Source of the DNA: Vibrio sp. S9_S30
GTDB lineage: Bacteria; Pseudomonadota; Gammaproteobacteria; Enterobacterales; Vibrionaceae
Length of the DNA stretch: 64,000 bases
Assembly (NCBI RefSeq): GCF_014694455.1
Contig: NZ_JAAUWT010000023.1
Coordinates: forward strand, 1 to 64,000
Direction: 5' to 3'
This document shows, piece after piece, positions 59,205-64,000 of this stretch. The notes beneath the pieces were generated by a model that was not told where the DNA came from, made no database searches, and saw only the letters and a list, made by a program, of their open reading frames with translations. The translations under genes and the position numbers were made by a program. How positions within the stretch are numbered: the stretch's first letter is position 1; each line of letters opens with the position of its first letter.

Positions 59205-59340
59205 GTCCGCACTTTGTTCCTTGCATTAAATATTTCTTGGTGTCCGTTACTTTCGTCCGGTTAACGGATACAATGACGCAATTCTATTATTTTATCCATA
59301 CTAGTGGGTATTAGTCTCACGGTTTTTAAAAAAGTTCGAT

Positions 59341-60315
59341 ATGGCTCAGCAGATTGAATTAACAAGTACAGTAAAAGACAGCCAATTGGGTCAACGCCTA
59401 GATCAGGCTGTCGCCGAATTATTCACCGATTTTTCTCGCTCACGTTTAAAAGAGTGGCTTTTAGGAGGGAAAATCCAAGTCAATGGCGAGGTTATCACTA
59501 AGGCTCGCGCGAAAGTCATGGGGGGAGAAGAAATTGTTCTTCAAGCGGAGCTCGAAGATGAAGAGCGTTGGGAAGCTCAAGATATCCCTTTAGACATTGT
59601 CTATGAGGATGATGACATCATCGTTATTAATAAACCCAGAGACTTTGTTGTTCACCCTGGTGCTGGCACACCTGATGGAACGGTTTTGAATGCGCTTCTT
59701 CATCATTACCCCGACATCGCAGAAGTGCCTCGTGCGGGTATTGTGCATCGTCTAGATAAAGATACCACGGGTCTCATGGTTGTTGCGAAAACGGTGCCAG
59801 CTCAAACGCGTTTAGTTCGTGCTTTGCAAAAGAGAAACATTACTCGTGAATACGAAGCCATTGCGATTGGTCGAATGACGGCAGGTGGTATGATCGACAA
59901 AGGCATTGGTCGCCATTCGACTAAACGGACACTGATGGCAGTGAGTGAACTAGGAAAACCTGCGGTCACGCACTATCGAGTGGCAGAACACTTCCGTGAG
60001 CACACCCGTATTCGATTACGGTTAGAAACAGGGCGTACACATCAGATTCGTGTTCATATGTCCTACTTACAGCATCCTTTGTTGGGTGATGTTGCATATG
60101 GTGGTCGCGCTCGAATCCCCAAAGGTGCATCAGAAGAGTTGGCAGAGATGATTCGCGGCTTCGATCGACAAGCGCTCCATGCTGTGATGCTTCGTTTTGC
60201 TCACCCGACAACGAAAGAAGAAATGGAGTTCCATGCGCCTGTACCGGATGATATGGTGCAAATGGCAGAAGCACTGCGTATAGATGCAAAAGAAAATCCA
60301 TTAGACGACTATTAA
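59341..60315 (+). CDS. rluD: 23S rRNA pseudouridine synthase RluD
   Basis: 324-aa enzyme modifying U1911, U1915 and U1917 of helix 69. N-terminal S4 domain (about 18-75; QRLDQAVAELF), catalytic Asp in GIVHRLDKDTTGLMVVAKT near 139, and RTHQIRVHMSYLQHPLLGD near 232-250. Starts at ATG 59341; pgeF begins 1 bp after its stop. Confidence 0.96.
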   Translation: MAQQIELTSTVKDSQLGQRLDQAVAELFTDFSRSRLKEWLLGGKIQVNGEVITKARAKVMGGEEIVLQAELEDEERWEAQDIPLDIVYEDDDIIVINKPRDFVVHPGAGTPDGTVLNALLHHYPDIAEVPRAGIVHRLDKDTTGLMVVAKTVPAQTRLVRALQKRNITREYEAIAIGRMTAGGMIDKGIGRHSTKRTLMAVSELGKPAVTHYRVAEHFREHTRIRLRLETGRTHQIRVHMSYLQHPLLGDVAYGGRARIPKGASEELAEMIRGFDRQALHAVMLRFAHPTTKEEMEFHAPVPDDMVQMAEALRIDAKENPLDDY

Positions 60316-60316
60316 T

Positions 60317-61042
60317 ATGGAATGGATTTACCCGAATTGGAATGCACCCAAGAACGTGAAAGCGCTTAGCTCCACGCGCTTGGGAGGCGTATCGAGAGGT
60401 TCATACTCCGGCTTGAATCTGGGTATGCATGTTGGAGATTCAGCCGATCTTGTTGCTGAAAACCGTGCTCGTCTAGCGGCTGTTTCTGGCATGCCTTCGG
60501 CACCAATTTGGTTAAATCAGACTCATTCTACTGATGTCGCATCATTGGTTTCCCCTTCAAAAGAACTCATTGACGCGGATGGTACTTTTACTTCCAAGCC
60601 CAATATTGTTTGTTCCGCTATGACAGCGGATTGTTTGCCTGTATTGTTAACGGATACTAAAGGAACACAAGTTGCAGCGGTTCATGCTGGGTGGCGAGGT
60701 TTGGCTGGTGGTATCTTAGAACAAGCCTTGCAAAACTTTACTGGAGATGTCATGGCTTGGTTAGGACCAGCGATAGGCCAAACTGCATTCGAAGTCGGTG
60801 AGGATGTTGTTGAAGCGTTTACCTCGGTAAACGAGCGAGCTATCGATGCTTTCGAACAAGGGTCAAATTCAGGTAAATGGTTTGCGAACATGAGTGTGCT
60901 CGCGACTCAGCGGCTCAATACAGAAGGTGTGTCACTGGTTTATGCTAGTGAACAGTGTACATTCAGCGATCCTCATTTGTTTTACTCCTATCGGCGTGAT
61001 GGTGTTACAGGTCGTCAAGCCAGCTTTATTTGGTTGGAATAG
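60317..61042 (+). CDS. pgeF: Peptidoglycan editing factor PgeF (YfiH)
   Basis: 241-aa cytoplasmic protein of the multicopper-oxidase-like YfiH family, which removes mis-incorporated amino acids from peptidoglycan precursors. Metal/active-site motifs: NQTHSTDVA near 74, MTADCLPVLL near 106, AAVHAGWRGLAGGI near 122, and a C-terminal CTFSDPHLFYSYRRDG. Coupled to rluD, as in E. coli. Confidence 0.94.
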   Translation: MEWIYPNWNAPKNVKALSSTRLGGVSRGSYSGLNLGMHVGDSADLVAENRARLAAVSGMPSAPIWLNQTHSTDVASLVSPSKELIDADGTFTSKPNIVCSAMTADCLPVLLTDTKGTQVAAVHAGWRGLAGGILEQALQNFTGDVMAWLGPAIGQTAFEVGEDVVEAFTSVNERAIDAFEQGSNSGKWFANMSVLATQRLNTEGVSLVYASEQCTFSDPHLFYSYRRDGVTGRQASFIWLE

Positions 61043-61145
61043 CTTTTCTTATATACAAATCGATGTATGTCGTAAACCCCTCATCTGTATCAGTCTTTTT
61101 CAGTGAAACTCGTGGGAGCAGTAGGAATATATACTGTGTGCCCCC

Positions 61146-61174
61146 CTTGAAATTGTCGCATGACGTACCTATCT
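61146..61174 (+). promoter_or_regulatory. Heat-shock (sigma32) promoter of clpB
   Basis: -35 CTTGAAA at 61146-61152, a 14-bp spacer, -10 ACCTATCT at 61167-61174 (6 of 8 matches to CCCCATNT), about 40 bp before the start codon. Confidence 0.82.
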
Positions 61175-61215
61175 CCTAACCTAGTTAAAGAACATTAAAA
61201 AGGTTGGAGGTTGTT

Positions 61216-63792
61216 ATGCGTCTCGATCGATTTACCAGCAAGTTTCAGGTTGCTATTTCTGACGCGCAATCGTTAGCGCTAGGTCGTGATCATCAATATA
61301 TCGAGCCAGTTCATCTATTGGTTTCGCTTCTAAATCAAGAAGGCAGTACAATAAGACCTTTATTGACGATGTTGAGTGTGGACGTTGTACAGTTGCGTTC
61401 AAAATTGAGCGAGATGATGGATCGTTTGCCTAAAGTCAATGGTATTGGTGGCGATGTTCAGCTGTCTTCTGCTATGGGCACGTTATTCAACATGTGCGAT
61501 AAGGTTGCCCAGAAGCGTCAAGATGCCTATATCTCCTCAGAGATCTTCTTGTTAGCGGCCATTGAAGATAAAGGACCACTCGGCATATTGCTTAAAGAGT
61601 TGGGACTAACAGAAGCTAAGATCTCGGAAGCCATCGAAAAAGTACGTGGTGGGCAGAAAGTCGACGATCCTAATGCTGAAGATAAACGCCAAGCACTCGA
61701 AAAATTCACTATCGATCTCACTGAACGAGCAGAGCAGGGGAAATTAGACCCAGTAATTGGTCGTGATGACGAAATTCGCCGAACCATTCAAGTATTGCAG
61801 CGCCGCACAAAGAACAATCCTGTCATTATCGGTGAACCTGGCGTAGGTAAGACAGCCATTGTTGAAGGCTTGGCTCAACGCATCATAAATAATGAGGTGC
61901 CAGAAGGGCTTCGAGGTCGTCGAGTATTGTCGTTGGATATGGGCTCGCTGGTAGCGGGTGCAAAATATCGAGGAGAATTCGAAGAGCGTTTGAAGTCTGT
62001 TTTGAATGAGTTGTCGAAAGAAGAAGGCAATGTCATTCTATTTATTGATGAACTCCACACAATGGTTGGTGCGGGTAAAGGTGAAGGCTCTATGGATGCC
62101 GGTAACATGTTAAAACCTGCACTGGCACGAGGAGAGCTTCACTGTGTTGGTGCAACCACTTTAGATGAATACCGTCAATATATCGAAAAAGATCCGGCTT
62201 TAGAACGTCGATTCCAAAAAGTCTTAGTTGATGAGCCATCCGTTGAAGACACGGTCGCTATATTGCGAGGGCTTAAAGAGCGTTATGAATTGCATCATCA
62301 TGTTGAAATCACGGATCCAGCCATTGTGGCTGCCGCTGGTTTGTCACACCGATACGTCTCCGATCGCCAACTGCCAGACAAAGCCATTGATTTGATCGAC
62401 GAAGCTGCTTCAAGTATCCGAATGCAAATTGACTCTAAACCGGAGTCTCTAGATAAACTTGAACGTAGGATCATTCAGCTGAAAATCGAGCAGCAAGCCT
62501 TAGTGAATGAACATGATGATGCGAGTTCGAAACGCCTAAAAGCACTCAATGGTGAATTGGAAGTGAAAGAGCGTGATTACGCTGAACTTGAAGAGATTTG
62601 GAAAGCAGAAAAAGCGGCGCTCTCTGGTACTCAGCATATTAAAAGCGAACTAGAGCAAGCTCGAATGGATATGGATTTTGCAAGAAGGGCGGGCGATTTA
62701 AATCGTATGTCGGAACTGCAATATGGACGCATTCCCGAATTAGAAAAGCAGCTAGACCTCGCAACTCAAGCTGAAATGCAAGAAATGAGCTTGCTTAAAA
62801 ACAAAGTGACTGATGCCGAAATAGCGGAGGTGCTTTCGAAACAAACTGGGATACCAGTCTCCAAAATGTTGGAAGCAGAAAAAGAAAAGCTACTTCAAAT
62901 GGAAGAGGTTCTTCATAAGCGCGTTATTGGTCAGCAAGAAGCGGTTGAGGTGGTATCGAATGCAATAAGACGAAGCCGAGCGGGGCTTTCAGATCCCAAT
63001 AAGCCGATTGGTTCATTCTTATTCTTAGGACCTACTGGAGTCGGCAAAACGGAACTTTGTAAAACATTAGCGAGCTTTATGTTTGATAGTGAAGATGCCA
63101 TGGTGCGCATTGATATGTCAGAGTTTATGGAAAAGCACTCTGTTGCTCGTTTAGTGGGTGCGCCTCCTGGTTATGTTGGCTATGAAGAGGGAGGGTACTT
63201 AACCGAAGCTGTACGTCGTAAACCTTATTCGGTCATTCTACTTGATGAAGTAGAAAAAGCGCACCCTGATGTCTTCAACATTCTCTTGCAAGTATTGGAT
63301 GATGGACGCTTAACTGATGGGCAAGGTCGAACTGTCGATTTTCGTAATACTGTGGTGATCATGACGTCGAATCTTGGTTCATCGCGTATTCAAGAAAACT
63401 TTGCCACCTTAGATTATGAAGGTATTAAAAATGAAGTAATGGAAGTGGTAGGTAAACACTTCCGTCCAGAGTTTTTAAACCGAGTGGATGAAAGTGTCGT
63501 ATTCCACCCTTTAGGTAAAGCACACATAAAGTCCATCGCTTCTATTCAGTTATTACGGCTTAGTAATCGTATGGCTGAAAAAGGCTATGAGTTGGAAGTA
63601 TCAGATAAAGCCCTAGATTTGATTTCGGAAGTAGGGTTTGATCCCGTCTTTGGTGCAAGACCCCTTAAGCGCGCAATTCAGCAAAGTGTGGAAAACCCAC
63701 TAGCAAAAGCTATTCTCGCAGGAAAAGTAAATCCTGATAAAAAGGTACAATTGCTCGTAAACAAAGATAAAATTATTGCTCACCAAGCATAA
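61216..63792 (+). CDS. clpB: Protein disaggregase ClpB
   Basis: 858-aa Hsp100 ATPase that rescues aggregated proteins with DnaK. Order: N domain with two Clp_N repeats (1-145), NBD1 with GEPGVGKT near 205, coiled-coil M domain about 410-525, NBD2 with GPTGVGKT near 607 and Walker B VILLDEVEKAH. ATG 61216 (MRLDRFTSKFQ) has GGAGG five bases upstream; the frame from TTG 61204 adds four residues. Preceded by a sigma32 promoter and followed by an rRNA promoter, as E. coli clpB-rrnG. Confidence 0.97.
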   Translation: MRLDRFTSKFQVAISDAQSLALGRDHQYIEPVHLLVSLLNQEGSTIRPLLTMLSVDVVQLRSKLSEMMDRLPKVNGIGGDVQLSSAMGTLFNMCDKVAQKRQDAYISSEIFLLAAIEDKGPLGILLKELGLTEAKISEAIEKVRGGQKVDDPNAEDKRQALEKFTIDLTERAEQGKLDPVIGRDDEIRRTIQVLQRRTKNNPVIIGEPGVGKTAIVEGLAQRIINNEVPEGLRGRRVLSLDMGSLVAGAKYRGEFEERLKSVLNELSKEEGNVILFIDELHTMVGAGKGEGSMDAGNMLKPALARGELHCVGATTLDEYRQYIEKDPALERRFQKVLVDEPSVEDTVAILRGLKERYELHHHVEITDPAIVAAAGLSHRYVSDRQLPDKAIDLIDEAASSIRMQIDSKPESLDKLERRIIQLKIEQQALVNEHDDASSKRLKALNGELEVKERDYAELEEIWKAEKAALSGTQHIKSELEQARMDMDFARRAGDLNRMSELQYGRIPELEKQLDLATQAEMQEMSLLKNKVTDAEIAEVLSKQTGIPVSKMLEAEKEKLLQMEEVLHKRVIGQQEAVEVVSNAIRRSRAGLSDPNKPIGSFLFLGPTGVGKTELCKTLASFMFDSEDAMVRIDMSEFMEKHSVARLVGAPPGYVGYEEGGYLTEAVRRKPYSVILLDEVEKAHPDVFNILLQVLDDGRLTDGQGRTVDFRNTVVIMTSNLGSSRIQENFATLDYEGIKNEVMEVVGKHFRPEFLNRVDESVVFHPLGKAHIKSIASIQLLRLSNRMAEKGYELEVSDKALDLISEVGFDPVFGARPLKRAIQQSVENPLAKAILAGKVNPDKKVQLLVNKDKIIAHQA

Positions 63793-63812
63793 ACAGAAAA
63801 CACTAACTTAAT

Positions 63813-63838
63813 AAAAGGGGGGAGTCATCCCTCTTTTT
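63813..63838 (+). terminator. Terminator of clpB
   Basis: AAAAGGGGGGA, loop GTCA, TCCCTCTTTTT with two G-U pairs. Confidence 0.85.
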
Positions 63839-63911
63839 GCTTATATAGAGTTCATTTTGGTGTAATTGTGAGCAGTTGAACAGCGTGCGCCATTTTTTTG
63901 TGATTTTGCAC

Positions 63912-63939
63912 TTGCGCCACGAAACGAAGTCCCTATAAT
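63912..63939 (+). promoter_or_regulatory. rRNA operon P1-type promoter leading out of the window
   Basis: -35 TTGCGC at 63912-63917, 16-bp spacer, perfect -10 TATAAT at 63934-63939, then a GC-rich discriminator GCCGCCTC typical of stringently controlled rrn promoters. A T-rich tract at 63893-63907 may act as an UP element. The rRNA genes themselves lie past position 64000; the first about 50 leader bases are in the window. Confidence 0.85.
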
Positions 63940-64000
63940 GCCGCCTCGTTGTCACGGATTAATCGATAGATTTACAGAGGCAGCAGGGCTAAATAGCTGA

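Noticed and set aside
1..64000. Mobile elements, prophage, toxin-antitoxin or defence genes, tRNA genes
   Set aside because: None found: no transposase, integrase (other than XerD), phage structural gene or cloverleaf was recognised, and gene order matches the core Vibrio chromosome.

Overview
The window is a contiguous piece of a Vibrio chromosome, most likely chromosome 1. The evidence is gene content and order (xerD-dsbC-recJ-prfB-lysS-vpsR; mutH/rppH-ptsP-lgt-thyA; nptA/nhaR-hlyU/rpsT-murJ-ribF-ileS-lspA-fkpB-ispH; murQ-anmK/nagZ; btsSR; aroF-tyrA; plzA; ettA/slt-trpR/yjjX; an mbaA-type gene next to pheA; raiA, bamD/rluD-pgeF-clpB-rrn). This closely follows the arrangement I know from Vibrio cholerae. 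Base composition is moderate. I saw no insertion sequence, prophage, integron, CRISPR array or tRNA gene, so this is core chromosome with small accessory differences.

Layout. 1-3.1 kb: a soluble chemoreceptor-like protein and the BrnQ branched-chain amino-acid carrier, separated by a 0.5 kb gap with small tandem duplications and a possible short hydrophobic ORF. 3.1-10.1 kb: divergent fldB, then xerD-dsbC-recJ-prfB-lysS, with prfB needing the classic +1 frameshift. 10.3-12.6 kb: the biofilm regulator VpsR, then an untracked 32-codon ORF and a GGA-hairpin leader in front of a small DUF1127-like protein. 12.6-20.9 kb: aldo-keto reductase, MutH, a 630 bp gap rich in DnaA-box-like sequences, then the rppH-ptsP-TSUP-lgt-thyA run. 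21-32.4 kb: NptA phosphate carrier, NhaR, HlyU, S20, MurJ and the ribF-ileS-lspA-fkpB-ispH group. 32.5-44.4 kb: an orphan hybrid histidine kinase, a CstA-family carrier, an AmiC-like protein, a lipoprotein, the anhydro-muropeptide recycling enzymes MurQ, AnmK and NagZ, and the BtsS/BtsR pyruvate-type two-component pair. 44.4-53.1 kb: TyrR-box-controlled aroF-tyrA, an M23 endopeptidase with a PilZ protein, EttA, Slt and TrpR. 53.1-63.8 kb: YjjX, an MbaA-like GGDEF/EAL protein lacking its usual partner gene, attenuator-controlled pheA, RaiA, BamD, RluD, PgeF and ClpB. The last 100 bases hold a strong rRNA-type promoter pointing out of the window.

How the parts connect. Four equally spaced LytTR-type direct repeats in front of the CstA-family gene match the published BtsR motif, tying this carrier to the btsSR genes 6 kb away. 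Aromatic amino-acid synthesis is represented by three regulatory layers: TyrR boxes on aroF-tyrA, a Phe-rich leader peptide and terminator on pheA, and the trpR repressor gene. c-di-GMP signalling recurs (VpsR, PilZ protein, MbaA-like enzyme). Cell-wall turnover recurs too (Slt, M23 peptidase, NagZ, AnmK, MurQ, MurJ).

Most coding sequences are ordinary. The less expected signals are the four-site BtsR array, the possible CsrA-type leader with uORF, the DnaA-box cluster, an interspersed repeat that carries a promoter-like end, the missing nspS, and a recurring habit of 15-20 bp tandem duplications at gene ends. Start codons given here often differ from the longest open frame; the reason is stated for each.
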